Shown here piece after piece: positions 9,335 to 18,583 of a stretch of DNA of 64,000 bases. The notes beneath the pieces are model-generated. The model ran no database searches and was not told where the DNA came from. It saw only the letters and a program-made list of their open reading frames with translations. The stretch spans positions 1 through 64,000 of the forward strand of contig NZ_WTLB01000009.1 of the NCBI RefSeq assembly GCF_011378855.1, given 5' to 3'. The stretch comes from Pseudoalteromonas sp. Z1A8 (GTDB lineage Bacteria > Pseudomonadota > Gammaproteobacteria > Enterobacterales > Alteromonadaceae). Made by a program: the position numbers and the translations under genes. Positions within the stretch are counted from its first letter, which is position 1; the number at the start of each line of letters is the position of its first letter.

Positions 9335-10026
9335 ACAACAAAATAAATAGCCAAAGTAAAAAGAACAAAGGCTGGCCTATGTGGGCTAAGTATCAAGCGC
9401 AATTTGCATCGCTGCAAAAGCGTGAGAAGTATTCAACAGTATTTGTTGGCTTATTTGTGGTGATTTACCTTGGCTTGTGGTTTGTTATTTTTCCACAGCA
9501 AGATGAAGTTGCTCATATTCGTTCTGAACAAAATGCAGCGCTGCAGGAGTTACAGCAAATAAATGCACAGCTTTCAATGCTAAACCAAGCACTAAATCAC
9601 GATTATACTAAAATTTTACGTGGTCAAATAGCGCAAACAAGAAATGAACTAGAGGACATTAATAATCAGCTCAATAGTTTTAGCCAAGGTTTTATTGCTG
9701 CTAAAAATGTACCTGCTGTTTTAAAAGATTTACTCGTAGATAGTAGCGATGTGAAAGTAAGCAGCTTTAATGTAAAACCTGCGCAGGCTATAGATGTTGA
9801 AAAATTGGGTGAGCATGATACGCAAACGTTATTTTTTGAGCATCAGATGGTGGTTACTTTAGAAGGTAGTTATTTTAGCTTACAAAAATATTTAGCAGCA
9901 TTAAAAAATAACCAAGAAAAATTGTTAATACAAGAGTTTAGTTACCAGGTACTAACGTACCCACAAGCTGAGCTAACTTTACAAATTGCTACAGTGAGCG
10001 CCAATGAAAAATTTATCGCATTATAA
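9331..10026 (+). CDS. mshJ: MSHA biogenesis protein MshJ (PilO-like)
   Basis: A 231-aa inner-membrane platform protein. It has a cytoplasmic tail of about 38 residues, one membrane helix (about 40-60), a coiled-coil stretch (about 65-125) and a periplasmic ferredoxin-like domain, matching PilO/GspM-type proteins that dimerise with PilN-like partners. The start overlaps the preceding stop (ATGA), and the end overlaps mshK by 23 bp. The call rests on topology plus gene order, since sequence motifs in this family are weak. Confidence 0.8.
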   Translation: MNNKINSQSKKNKGWPMWAKYQAQFASLQKREKYSTVFVGLFVVIYLGLWFVIFPQQDEVAHIRSEQNAALQELQQINAQLSMLNQALNHDYTKILRGQIAQTRNELEDINNQLNSFSQGFIAAKNVPAVLKDLLVDSSDVKVSSFNVKPAQAIDVEKLGEHDTQTLFFEHQMVVTLEGSYFSLQKYLAALKNNQEKLLIQEFSYQVLTYPQAELTLQIATVSANEKFIAL

Positions 10027-10330
10027 TTTATGTTTTTTATTACTTTTGTTCACTTTCGCACCCAGTGCATTAGCGCAATTACGTGATCCTACTCAACCAA
10101 ATATGTATGTAAATAACAACAAGAGTGTAACTCAAAACACAGAACTTAAATTGCAATCTATTATTAAAAACAGTACCGCATTTAAGGCTATTATTTCTGG
10201 CCATATTTATCGAGTGGGTGATGCTGTAGACGATTTTCGGGTGCTAAGCATAAACTCAAAAAAGGTTGTGCTAGCAAATGACGATAAACAAATAAAATTA
10301 GAATTATATGACTATGAAATTAAAAAATAA
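10004..10330 (+). CDS. mshK: MSHA biogenesis protein MshK (PilP-like)
   Basis: A 108-aa exported protein with a clear signal peptide (about 1-24, ending in ALA before QLRDPTQP). The RDPTQP motif followed by a small beta domain with a GHIYRVGDAV strand is typical of the PilP/GspC homology region that links the inner-membrane platform to the secretin. It overlaps mshJ upstream (23 bp) and mshL downstream (23 bp). Confidence 0.8.
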   Translation: MKNLSHYNLCFLLLLFTFAPSALAQLRDPTQPNMYVNNNKSVTQNTELKLQSIIKNSTAFKAIISGHIYRVGDAVDDFRVLSINSKKVVLANDDKQIKLELYDYEIKK

Positions 10331-11966
10331 TTTATCTTACCCGTGGCTTGTTCTCCTGTTATTGCCTACATTTTTAACGGCTTGCCATAGCTTTAAGCCT
10401 GGTAAAGAAGTTAAAACTCATATAGAACAAGAGCTGGCTGAAAAACCTGTGGAAGCTAAAGCGATTGCGCCTTTACAGATGCCGAGTGAGCTTACACAAA
10501 GCCTACTATCATCAATAAATAATGAGCAAACTATAAGTGATGATTTATCTATAAAGCGTTTTGATGTAGCCGCTAATGACGTTGAAATAGGCGCCTTTTT
10601 TGCCGGCTTAACAGACGACACCCCTTTTAGTGTTGCTGTACATCCTGAGGTGAGTGGCACTATTAGTTTAAATCTCAAAAGTGTGACATTTAATGAAGTG
10701 ATTGCGGTTATTAAACGCATGTACCCTTTAGATATAGTTAACGAAGGGCGTATTGTACAGGTGCTACCAGCTAAAATGCGTACCGAAACAATACCCGTAA
10801 ACTATTTAATGATGCAGCGTAATGGATTATCAACAGTAAGTGTTGTAGCAGGGGGCGTAAGCCAGTTTGCGCAAAACAGTGGCAGTTCTAGTCGTTCTAG
10901 TAACTCTAACCAAGGAAGCCAAGAGTTTGGCAGTGATAATGAAAGTTTAGAGTTAAATGGTTCTCGTATTCAAACAATTAATAAAAATGATTTTTGGAAA
11001 GAGTTAGAGCTTGCTCTTAAGTCGTTAATTGGTGCAAGTGAAGGGCGCTATGTTGTTGCTAGCCCACAAGCAAGTTTGGTAACGGTTAATGCATTACCAA
11101 GTGAGATTAGTCAGTTAAAAGAGTTTTTGCGTCAAAGCCAAGAAAACTTACAGCGCCAGGTTATTCTTGAAGCTAAAATTATAGAAATAACCTTAAAAGA
11201 TGAATACCAGCAAGGGGTTAACTGGGAAAGAATATCAAGTGGGTTAGAAGGTGGTGTATCGTTTGCAACAACCGCAGGTACAACGATTAGTAATAGTATA
11301 TCGGCTGTTTTAGGCGGGTCATCGTCGTTAACAATTCAAAAAGGGGATTTTAACGGCGTTATTAACTTGCTTGAAACGCAAGGTGATGTACAAATGCTAT
11401 CTAATCCTCGGGTAACCGCAACAAACAATCAAAAAGCTGTTATAAAAGTAGGACAAGATGAATACTTTGTAACGAATGTATCGAGCACAACAGTGACAGG
11501 TACTTCAACAACAACATCGCCAGAGATTGATTTAACGCCTTTCTTTTCGGGTATTGCACTAGATGTAACGCCACAAATTGATAAGTACGGCTCAGTAATT
11601 TTACATGTACATCCCTCAGTGACTGAAACCGAAGAGCAATTAAAAGTAATCACGTTAGATGATCAGCGTTTTGAGTTGCCACTAGCGCAAAGCAATATTA
11701 GAGAGTCAGATACGGTAATTCGTGCACAAAGTGGTGAGATAGTTGTTATTGGCGGTTTAATGCAAACGACAACAGAAGATGAAGAATCAAAAACACCGGT
11801 ATTAGGTGACATTCCGATTTTTGGTAATTTATTTAAAAGTATACGTAAGCGCCAAGAGAAAAAAGAGCTGATTATTTTAATCAAGCCAACGGTTGTTATG
11901 CCGGATACTTGGAAAAAACAGCAAGGCGAAACTCGCAGACTTTTAAATACTTGGTATGAAAATTAA
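10308..11966 (+). CDS. mshL: MSHA outer-membrane secretin MshL
   Basis: The outer-membrane channel for the pilus. The N-terminus is a lipoprotein signal with lipobox LTAC. It is followed by an STN/N0 domain (about 85-155), a low-complexity serine/asparagine stretch (about 190-215), an N1 domain, and the secretin core (about 285-540) with VILEAKIIEITL, VQMLSNPRVTATNNQKA and the C-terminal EIVVIGGLMQ...PVLGDIPIFGNLF signature. Length 552 aa is usual. Two in-frame ATGs (10308, 10314) are possible. It is followed 2 bp later by mshM. Confidence 0.92.
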   Translation: MTMKLKNNLSYPWLVLLLLPTFLTACHSFKPGKEVKTHIEQELAEKPVEAKAIAPLQMPSELTQSLLSSINNEQTISDDLSIKRFDVAANDVEIGAFFAGLTDDTPFSVAVHPEVSGTISLNLKSVTFNEVIAVIKRMYPLDIVNEGRIVQVLPAKMRTETIPVNYLMMQRNGLSTVSVVAGGVSQFAQNSGSSSRSSNSNQGSQEFGSDNESLELNGSRIQTINKNDFWKELELALKSLIGASEGRYVVASPQASLVTVNALPSEISQLKEFLRQSQENLQRQVILEAKIIEITLKDEYQQGVNWERISSGLEGGVSFATTAGTTISNSISAVLGGSSSLTIQKGDFNGVINLLETQGDVQMLSNPRVTATNNQKAVIKVGQDEYFVTNVSSTTVTGTSTTTSPEIDLTPFFSGIALDVTPQIDKYGSVILHVHPSVTETEEQLKVITLDDQRFELPLAQSNIRESDTVIRAQSGEIVVIGGLMQTTTEDEESKTPVLGDIPIFGNLFKSIRKRQEKKELIILIKPTVVMPDTWKKQQGETRRLLNTWYEN

Positions 11967-11968
11967 CT

Positions 11969-12871
11969 ATGTATTTGCGCTTTTTCAGTTTAAGTGAAAT
12001 GCCTTTCACGTTAACCCCAAATACGGAGTTTTTTTGTGCGCTTGAACCTCATCACGAAGCGATGCAGGTACTTACAACCGCAATAGAAATGGGTGAAGGG
12101 TTTATTAAAGTCACAGGTGAAGTTGGCACAGGTAAAACGCTACTTTGTAGAAAGTTATTGAACCAGCTTGAGCCAGATTACATTGTTGCTTATTTACCTA
12201 ATTCTTATTTAAGTCCTGAAGAGCTTAGATGGGCCATTGCAATAGAGCTTGGTATGGATGTAGATAAAGCATTAGATCAGCAAGCACTTGGGCAGCTTAT
12301 AAATCATCATTTATTGGATTTACAAGAAGATAATGAGCGTGTAGTCCTTTTGATAGATGAAGCGCAATGCTTGAGTTGGGAGACTCTAGAAGCACTGCGA
12401 TTATTTACAAACTTAGAGACAGAAAGTGAAAAGCTAATTCAAGTTGTGTTATTTGGGCAACCTGAACTTGATGAAAAACTAGCTAATAATAAAGTAAGGC
12501 AATTACGCCAACGTATTAGTTTCTCTTATAAATTAAGGGCTATGACTGGTGCTGAGGTTATTTATTATATAAATCACCGCTTACAAGTTGCAGGGTTTAA
12601 TAGACCTCCTTTATTTAATAATAGTATGGGGCTTAAAATTGCCAGAGCAAGCCGTGGTATTCCTCGGTTAGTTAATATTTTATGCCATAAAGCACTATTA
12701 CAAGCGTATGGTGAAGGGCTAAATAAAATAACCAATCGCCATATTCAGCTTGCTATAAAAGATACTGAAGACTGCGCAAAATACCGAACAGGTCAGTATT
12801 GGAGCTACAGTGCTTTAATGTTTAGTATTTTAGCTATTGCTGCCATCTGGGTATGGAGGCAGTGGTTATGA
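11969..12871 (+). CDS. mshM: MSHA biogenesis ATPase MshM (ExeA-like AAA)
   Basis: A 300-aa AAA ATPase of the ExeA/GspA type, thought to help secretin assembly or cell-wall passage. Walker A is GEVGTGKTLLC (about 50-60) and Walker B is VVLLIDEAQ (about 126-134), with an arginine-rich sensor region (RQLRQRISF) after it. One membrane helix ends the protein (about 275-296). Its start YLRFFSLSEMPFTLTPNTEFF is typical of the ExeA family. The stop overlaps the preferred mshN start as ATGA. Confidence 0.88.
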   Translation: MYLRFFSLSEMPFTLTPNTEFFCALEPHHEAMQVLTTAIEMGEGFIKVTGEVGTGKTLLCRKLLNQLEPDYIVAYLPNSYLSPEELRWAIAIELGMDVDKALDQQALGQLINHHLLDLQEDNERVVLLIDEAQCLSWETLEALRLFTNLETESEKLIQVVLFGQPELDEKLANNKVRQLRQRISFSYKLRAMTGAEVIYYINHRLQVAGFNRPPLFNNSMGLKIARASRGIPRLVNILCHKALLQAYGEGLNKITNRHIQLAIKDTEDCAKYRTGQYWSYSALMFSILAIAAIWVWRQWL

Positions 12872-14010
12872 GCGTTATAAATAATATGCTTAAAAATATT
12901 GAACAACGAGAAGCTAAGCAAGTAAATGTTCAAGAAGGCATAAATGTAAAACCAATATATGACTTAAGGAATATTGCATTTAAAGTTGTAATTGTACTTA
13001 TTATGCTAAGCGTCATTTTTTTAGCGTACTTGTATTTACCGAACGCAGACAAAAAAGAAACTCAACGTCAGCCTGCTTTGCTACCGCAAAAAATGGTTGC
13101 GGTTATAACCTCTAATTTATCTGACTCTGAAGATGACGAAAATACTGTAGATCCTTCAGTTGGACAAGACACTGTGAAAAAGTTTGTGCAAGTTGAGCCG
13201 GTAAATCAAGTAGATAATGATTTGGTTGAGCCTAAGTTGGATGAAGCTACATTGTTAGCTTCTCAGCCAATAGCAGATCCGATTGTAATTGCCCAAGTTA
13301 AACAAAGCCCTAAACTAGATAGTGATAATAAATTGGCAGCTAGCGAGTTTACTGTTAGCAAGCCAAAAATAACTCCAGTAGCTAAAGCTAAGCCTCAAAA
13401 TACGATGACTAAAAGTGCGCCAGTAGCTAAGTCGCCACAGGATTTATTAATTGGGCAATTAGCTGCAGCTAAACAGGCAATACAGTTTGGTTTATACAAC
13501 GAAGCCATTAGTGATTTAAACACTATTTTAACGCAATCGCCTTTACACGTAGAAGCCAGAAATTTACTGGCTGCAACCTATTTTAAACAACAAGATATAA
13601 ATTCTGCGCAGCAGGTTTTACAGGCAGGTATTCGTCAAAGCCCTAACGTACTGGAATGGCGTGTAATGCTAAGCAAAATACTCATTATGCAGCAGGAGTA
13701 TGAAGGCGTATTACTGCTTTTAACTGATGAATTTGAATCTCAAGCGAATCTTGATTTTTGGGTGCTGCAGGGAACTGCGGCTCAAAGTGCGAGTAAGCAC
13801 CATAAAGCACTTGAAAGCTTTAAACATCTTACACAGCTACAGCCTAGTCAAGCTAAGTGGTGGCTGGCACTTGCAACATCAAAGGATGCATTAGGAGAAT
13901 ATCTTGATGCTAAGCAGCTTTATAAGGTTGCTCTAGATTTAGGTGGATTAAATACAGCTATGACCCAGCATGCATTACAGCGTTTAGTTGCGCTAAAGGA
14001 GGCCGTATGA
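12868..14010 (+). CDS. mshN: MSHA biogenesis protein MshN (TPR protein)
   Basis: A membrane-anchored protein of about 380 aa. It opens with MSVINNMLKNIEQRE, has one membrane helix (about 37-57), a long acidic/proline linker (about 65-190) and tetratricopeptide repeats (about 195-375). The start is set to ATG 12868, which overlaps the mshM stop as ATGA and has GGAGG at 12855-12859; an earlier in-frame ATG at 12853 lies on that ribosome site. MshN probably links the assembly platform to peptidoglycan or the secretin. Its end overlaps mshE as ATGA. Confidence 0.82.
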   Translation: MSVINNMLKNIEQREAKQVNVQEGINVKPIYDLRNIAFKVVIVLIMLSVIFLAYLYLPNADKKETQRQPALLPQKMVAVITSNLSDSEDDENTVDPSVGQDTVKKFVQVEPVNQVDNDLVEPKLDEATLLASQPIADPIVIAQVKQSPKLDSDNKLAASEFTVSKPKITPVAKAKPQNTMTKSAPVAKSPQDLLIGQLAAAKQAIQFGLYNEAISDLNTILTQSPLHVEARNLLAATYFKQQDINSAQQVLQAGIRQSPNVLEWRVMLSKILIMQQEYEGVLLLLTDEFESQANLDFWVLQGTAAQSASKHHKALESFKHLTQLQPSQAKWWLALATSKDALGEYLDAKQLYKVALDLGGLNTAMTQHALQRLVALKEAV

Positions 14011-15734
14011 GACCTAGTTTAAAGATGCGCTTAGGCGATTTACTTGTTCACGAGCACATGATCACCGAAGCGCAACTTAGTGAAGCACTAAATGTTCAAG
14101 CGGCAACAGGTCGTAAATTAGGCTCGACGCTTATTACACTTGAGTTTATCAGTGAACCACAACTATTGCGTTTTTTAGCGCAACAATTACAAGTGCCTTT
14201 TTTAGATATATCACAGCGAAAAATATCACACGATGTATCTAAGCTTTTATCTGAGGTTTATGCGCGTCGTTATAGAGCATTAGTTATTGAAGATAATGGC
14301 GACTCTGTTTTGGTTGGAATGAGCGACCCTGCTGATTTAAGAGGGCTTGATCAACTTGCAACTATGCTTGCTCCTAAACGAATAGACTTAGCCGTTGTAC
14401 AAGAAAGTCAGATAATGGCTGCGTTTGACAACGTATATCGTCGTACAGATGAAATTACTAACTTTGCAGAACAACTTCATGAAGAATACCAAGATGTAGA
14501 AGAGTTTGATTTAAATTCTTTAGGTGATGAAACATCGGATGCAACTGTTGTAAAGTTACTGCAATCTATATTTGAGGATGCTGTGCAAGTTCGTGCATCC
14601 GATATTCACATAGAGCCTGATGAAGGCTTATTGCGTATCCGTCAGCGTATTGATGGCATATTACAAGAGCACACTCTTAACCAAGTAAAAATAGCATCGG
14701 CATTAGTATTACGTTTAAAGCTTATGTCGGGATTAGATATATCTGAAAAACGCCTTCCTCAAGATGGTCGCTTTAACATAAAAGTACGCAGTCATAGCAT
14801 TGACGTACGCCTATCTACCATGCCTATTCAGCATGGTGAATCAGTTGTAATGCGTTTGCTTGATCAATCTGCAGGATTATTATCGTTAGATGAAACAGGC
14901 ATGCCAGTACACATATTAAAGCGTGTACGCAGTATTATAAAACGTCCACATGGTATGGTTTTAGTTACTGGGCCAACAGGTTCGGGCAAAACAACTACAC
15001 TTTATGGCGCATTAAGTGAGTTAAACCAACAAGAAAGTAAAATTATTACCGTAGAGGATCCGGTTGAGTATCGTATTGGCCGTATTAACCAAGTACAAAT
15101 AAATAATAAAATAGGGTTGAGCTTTTCAAGTATTTTACGCACAGCATTAAGGCAAGATCCCGACATTATAATGGTTGGTGAAATGCGGGACCAAGAAACG
15201 GTCGATATTGGATTAAGGGCCGCTTTAACAGGTCACCTCGTATTATCAACGTTACATACCAATGATGCCATTACCAGCGCTATGCGCTTAATAGACATGG
15301 GCGCACCTGCTTACTTAGTGGCAAGCTCCCTGCGGGCTATTATTGCCCAGCGATTAGTAAGGCGAGTATGCAATGACTGTAAAGTACCTTACCTACCAGA
15401 TCGCCAAGAACTAAGCTGGTTAAAATACTTAGGCGAAAATGTTACTGACGCTCAATTTTCTAAAGGGCAAGGTTGCACAGCATGTAATCACAGTGGCTAT
15501 AAAGGACGAGTAGGTATTTTTGAGTTACTCGAAATGGATGATGCGATGATGGATGCATTGCGCGCTAACGATACACAAGGCTTTGCAAAAGCGGCCAAAA
15601 ATAGTGCTAACTTTTCACCGCTTTCAACAATGGCATTAAATTACGCTAAGCAAGGTATCACCTCGTTAGATGAAGTATTTAAAGTGGCTGAGTATATCCC
15701 AGAAATAGTAGGGGATATTGATGCAACTATATAG
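14007..15734 (+). CDS. mshE: MSHA pilus extension ATPase MshE with c-di-GMP-binding MshEN domain
   Basis: A PilB/GspE-type hexameric ATPase that powers pilus extension. The N-terminal MshEN domain (about 1-150) keeps the c-di-GMP-binding pattern: Arg8-Leu-Gly, then Leu24 and Gln31, and a second block GRKLGSTL. Known Vibrio cholerae MshE binds c-di-GMP through equivalent Arg and Gln. The ATPase part has Walker A GPTGSGKTTT (about 322-331), Asp box, Walker B and the His box GHLVLSTLHTND, plus the zinc tetracysteine (CNDC...CTAC). A strong site (AAGGAGG) precedes ATG 14007, which overlaps the mshN stop. Length 575 aa is normal. Confidence 0.93.
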   Translation: MRPSLKMRLGDLLVHEHMITEAQLSEALNVQAATGRKLGSTLITLEFISEPQLLRFLAQQLQVPFLDISQRKISHDVSKLLSEVYARRYRALVIEDNGDSVLVGMSDPADLRGLDQLATMLAPKRIDLAVVQESQIMAAFDNVYRRTDEITNFAEQLHEEYQDVEEFDLNSLGDETSDATVVKLLQSIFEDAVQVRASDIHIEPDEGLLRIRQRIDGILQEHTLNQVKIASALVLRLKLMSGLDISEKRLPQDGRFNIKVRSHSIDVRLSTMPIQHGESVVMRLLDQSAGLLSLDETGMPVHILKRVRSIIKRPHGMVLVTGPTGSGKTTTLYGALSELNQQESKIITVEDPVEYRIGRINQVQINNKIGLSFSSILRTALRQDPDIIMVGEMRDQETVDIGLRAALTGHLVLSTLHTNDAITSAMRLIDMGAPAYLVASSLRAIIAQRLVRRVCNDCKVPYLPDRQELSWLKYLGENVTDAQFSKGQGCTACNHSGYKGRVGIFELLEMDDAMMDALRANDTQGFAKAAKNSANFSPLSTMALNYAKQGITSLDEVFKVAEYIPEIVGDIDATI

Positions 15735-16941
15735 CTATAAGGCGAAAGACAGCAAGGGTGTATTGGTTAAAGGCCAATTAGAAGCAAACAACCAAGCTGG
15801 CGTAGCTGATAGTTTAATAAAACGTCAATTTATACCCATATCAATTTCATTAGTTGAAACCAAAAATAATATTAAAATTTTCGATAACTTGTTTGTCGAA
15901 AAAATAACGCTAGACGACATGATTATGTTTTCTAGGCAAATGTATTCGCTACTAAAAGCAGGGATTCCAATTATACGAGCAATGATTGGGCTGGCAGATA
16001 CAACACAAAATAAAGAATTTAAAAATGTCTTGATGGAAGTTACCAGGCAGCTTGAACAAGGCCGTGACTTATCCAGTGCGATGGCGATACATAATGAAGT
16101 GTTTAGCCGATTAACCGTGTCAATGGTAATGGTTGGTGAAGGTTCTGGCCGGTTAGAGGATGCTTTTTACCAGCTCGCTATTTATTTTGAAAAAGAACAG
16201 GAAACCCGAAAACGTATAAAAGCAGCAATGCGCTATCCCACTTTTGTCATTTTGGCTTTAGTAGGAGCCATGATTATTTTGAATATTTTTGTAATTCCTA
16301 CCTTTGCGAGCATGTTTGCCAAATTTGATGCCGAATTGCCGTTAATGACTCAAATATTAATTGGCACCAGTCACTTTTTTGTTAACTATTGGTGGTTGCT
16401 GTTGGTAATGGGTATTGGATCTGTCCTCGCGTGGAAACGTTATTTAAATACAGATGCTGGACGCTTCAAGTGGGATCAATATAAATTAAAAATCCCCTTT
16501 ATTGGCGATATTTTAAAACGTACGTTGCTTGCACGTTACAGTCAAAGTTTAGCTATGGTATTGCGCTCTGGTGTACCTATGACCACTGGATTATCACTAA
16601 CCGCGCATGCAGTAGATAATAGCTATATGGAAAAAGCGATTATAACTATGCGCCAAGATATAGAAAAGGGCGATAGTTTACTTAGAGCGTCAAAAAGCTC
16701 TGAGCTGTTTTCTCAGCTTGTGTTACAGATGGTTGCGGTGGGTGAAGAAACAGGCCGGGTTGATGAGTTACTTCAAGAGGCTGCCGATTATTATGAGCGT
16801 GAAGTTGATTACGATCTACGTAGTTTAACCGCAAAAATAGAACCTATTTTAACAGTGTTTGTTGCCATTATGGTGCTGATTTTAGCATTAGGTATTTTTA
16901 TGCCGATGTGGAACATGATGTCAGCGATTAAAGGTAATTAA
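15721..16941 (+). CDS. mshG: MSHA inner-membrane platform protein MshG (PilC/GspF family)
   Basis: A polytopic inner-membrane protein at the base of the pilus, expected to take rotation from MshE and feed pilins. It holds two T2SF domains (about 65-190 and 270-395), each with a GEGSGRLEDAF or GEETGRVDELL signature, and three membrane helices (about 170-195, 218-240, 375-400). ATG 15721 is used; a TTG one codon earlier is also in frame. The gene overlaps the end of mshE by 14 bp. Confidence 0.92.
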   Translation: MQLYSYKAKDSKGVLVKGQLEANNQAGVADSLIKRQFIPISISLVETKNNIKIFDNLFVEKITLDDMIMFSRQMYSLLKAGIPIIRAMIGLADTTQNKEFKNVLMEVTRQLEQGRDLSSAMAIHNEVFSRLTVSMVMVGEGSGRLEDAFYQLAIYFEKEQETRKRIKAAMRYPTFVILALVGAMIILNIFVIPTFASMFAKFDAELPLMTQILIGTSHFFVNYWWLLLVMGIGSVLAWKRYLNTDAGRFKWDQYKLKIPFIGDILKRTLLARYSQSLAMVLRSGVPMTTGLSLTAHAVDNSYMEKAIITMRQDIEKGDSLLRASKSSELFSQLVLQMVAVGEETGRVDELLQEAADYYEREVDYDLRSLTAKIEPILTVFVAIMVLILALGIFMPMWNMMSAIKGN

Positions 16942-16945
16942 CCAA

Positions 16946-17530
16946 GTGATAGCATCAAAGGCTTACTCAAAAGGTTTCTCATTATTTGAGTTAGTTATTG
17001 TTGTTATTTTATTGGCAGTAATTATGAGTTTTGCTATACCTCAATATATAGGTATTAAAAATCAAGCTCATAATGCGAGCGTAGATGCTATCGCAGGTGG
17101 TTTTTCATCAGCCGTAGGCATGGTTAGAGGTCAATGGGAATTAGAGGGAAGGCCAAATAGTAGGTCAAATAAAACATTTGTTAATTATGGAGGGGTAATA
17201 GTTGGTGTTGATGGTATGTTAGGTACACCAACAAGTGATGAAACAGAAAAAAAAGATACTCGTGCAGAAGCTATAAATGCTAATAAATGTCGCGAAGTAT
17301 TAAATGTCATTTTACAAGATGCACCCAGTAGTACGTTAAGTAATGAAATATCAAGAATAAAAAGTGTAAGTTTTTTAGTTAGGTACAATGCAGAAAGTAC
17401 GCAATGCGTCTATTATTTAACTCATACCCTTGATATTAAAAATATACCTACCAATACGGGTGAAATATTAGGGTTAACAGGTTTTTCATATTTTGCTAAA
17501 ACAGGCAAAGTAAAAATATTTAAAAATTAA
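16946..17530 (+). CDS. mshB: MSHA prepilin, MshB-like
   Basis: A 194-aa type IV prepilin-like protein. The short leader ends at the cleavage site SKG/FSLFELVIVV, with Glu5 of the mature protein kept, followed by the usual hydrophobic helix and a region like MshA/MshB (QAHNASVDAIAGGFSSAVGM). Two cysteines in the C-terminal half could form a disulphide. The start is a GTG at 16946, 4 bp after mshG, with a weak ribosome site. In Vibrio a gene mshF lies between mshG and mshB; there is no room for it here. The B assignment rests on position and similarity to the MshA-type pilin fold. Confidence 0.72.
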   Translation: MIASKAYSKGFSLFELVIVVILLAVIMSFAIPQYIGIKNQAHNASVDAIAGGFSSAVGMVRGQWELEGRPNSRSNKTFVNYGGVIVGVDGMLGTPTSDETEKKDTRAEAINANKCREVLNVILQDAPSSTLSNEISRIKSVSFLVRYNAESTQCVYYLTHTLDIKNIPTNTGEILGLTGFSYFAKTGKVKIFKN

Positions 17531-17552
17531 GTAATTAAAAAGAGGCTTACTT

Positions 17553-18083
17553 ATGAAAACGCAATCGTTAAAAAGTTTACCAATGAATAAACAAGCAGGT
17601 TTTACACTTGTTGAATTGATCATCGTAATTGTTATTTTAGGCATTTTAGCTGTTACTGCAGCACCTCGCTTTTTAAACTTGCAAGGTGATGCCAATGCTT
17701 CAACACTTGAAGGCTTACAGGGCTCTATTCGCAGTGGTATGAATATCGTAAACGGTAAGTCTATTATTGCCAGTAATCACAAAAAAGCGTCTGAATCCGT
17801 AACAGTCGATACTGGTGTAGATGTACCTACTGTTTATGGATACCCTGCAGCAACACAGGTTGCCTTTGAGGCATTTTTAGATGTTAGCTTTGCTGCTGAT
17901 GATTCAGCAGATTTTAATATTGTAGAGATTGCAGCTGATAAGAAAGTAATAATTTTCCCAAATAGTTATGTACAGACAGACCTATGTCGCATCGAATATA
18001 CAGAAGCTAGTGATGCGAATGCTGGTACACCCCCAGTTTCAGTAGAAACACCTACTATTGATACTTATTTAACGGGCTGTTAA
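17553..18083 (+). CDS. mshA: MSHA major pilin MshA
   Basis: The likely major pilin, 176 aa. The prepilin signal is NKQAG/FTLVELIIVIVILG with Glu5, then a conserved N-terminal helix ending AAPRFLNLQGDANAST, which is typical of MshA. The C-terminal region holds a Cys pair (one before RIEYTEA, one as the last residue), a classical pilin D-loop. AAAGAGG lies upstream of ATG 17553 at good spacing, stronger than that of the neighbouring minor pilin genes, in keeping with high expression. An internal ATG (PMNKQAG) would give a shorter leader. Confidence 0.88.
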   Translation: MKTQSLKSLPMNKQAGFTLVELIIVIVILGILAVTAAPRFLNLQGDANASTLEGLQGSIRSGMNIVNGKSIIASNHKKASESVTVDTGVDVPTVYGYPAATQVAFEAFLDVSFAADDSADFNIVEIAADKKVIIFPNSYVQTDLCRIEYTEASDANAGTPPVSVETPTIDTYLTGC

Positions 18084-18091
18084 TTACATAA

Positions 18092-18583
18092 ATGAAAAGC
18101 AGTAGTAAGCAACGATTGCGTGGCTTCACACTCATTGAGTTAATTATTACTCTAGTAATATTGGGAATACTGTCGGTAACGGCAGTTCCCAAATTTCTGG
18201 GCAGCTCAACAGAAGACGCCTATTCATATCGAGATCGTGCTTTAAATGCACTGAGAACAGTGCAGCTACGTGCCATGCAAAATACAGCAATGGCAAGTTG
18301 TCATACCCTTTATATAACCTCCACACTTATTGCTCCCCCCACACCTGATACATGTATCGGAGGAGCTGATGCCAATAACACCGATCATTTAGTGGTACAA
18401 ATAGACACGCAAAGAAGTGATATAACCTTTAATGCTTTAGATAGTAACGCGAATATATTTACCCAAATTAGTTTTGATCCTTTAGGTAAATCAAATCAAA
18501 CTTGTACTACGCAATGTCGAATAGATGTTGGATTAGCTGGCGTATGCATCAGTGGTGAAGGGCTTATCTATGCGTGCCCTTAA
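18092..18583 (+). CDS. mshC: MSHA minor pilin MshC
   Basis: A 163-aa prepilin-like protein with leader RLRG/FTLIELIITLVILG and Glu5. The C-terminal half has six cysteines in short spacings (for example CTTQC and GVCISGEGLIYAC), suggesting disulphides in the exported head. It lies 8 bp after mshA and overlaps mshD by 14 bp. The order A-C-D-O-P-Q matches the Vibrio MSHA locus and supports the name. Confidence 0.82.
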   Translation: MKSSSKQRLRGFTLIELIITLVILGILSVTAVPKFLGSSTEDAYSYRDRALNALRTVQLRAMQNTAMASCHTLYITSTLIAPPTPDTCIGGADANNTDHLVVQIDTQRSDITFNALDSNANIFTQISFDPLGKSNQTCTTQCRIDVGLAGVCISGEGLIYACP

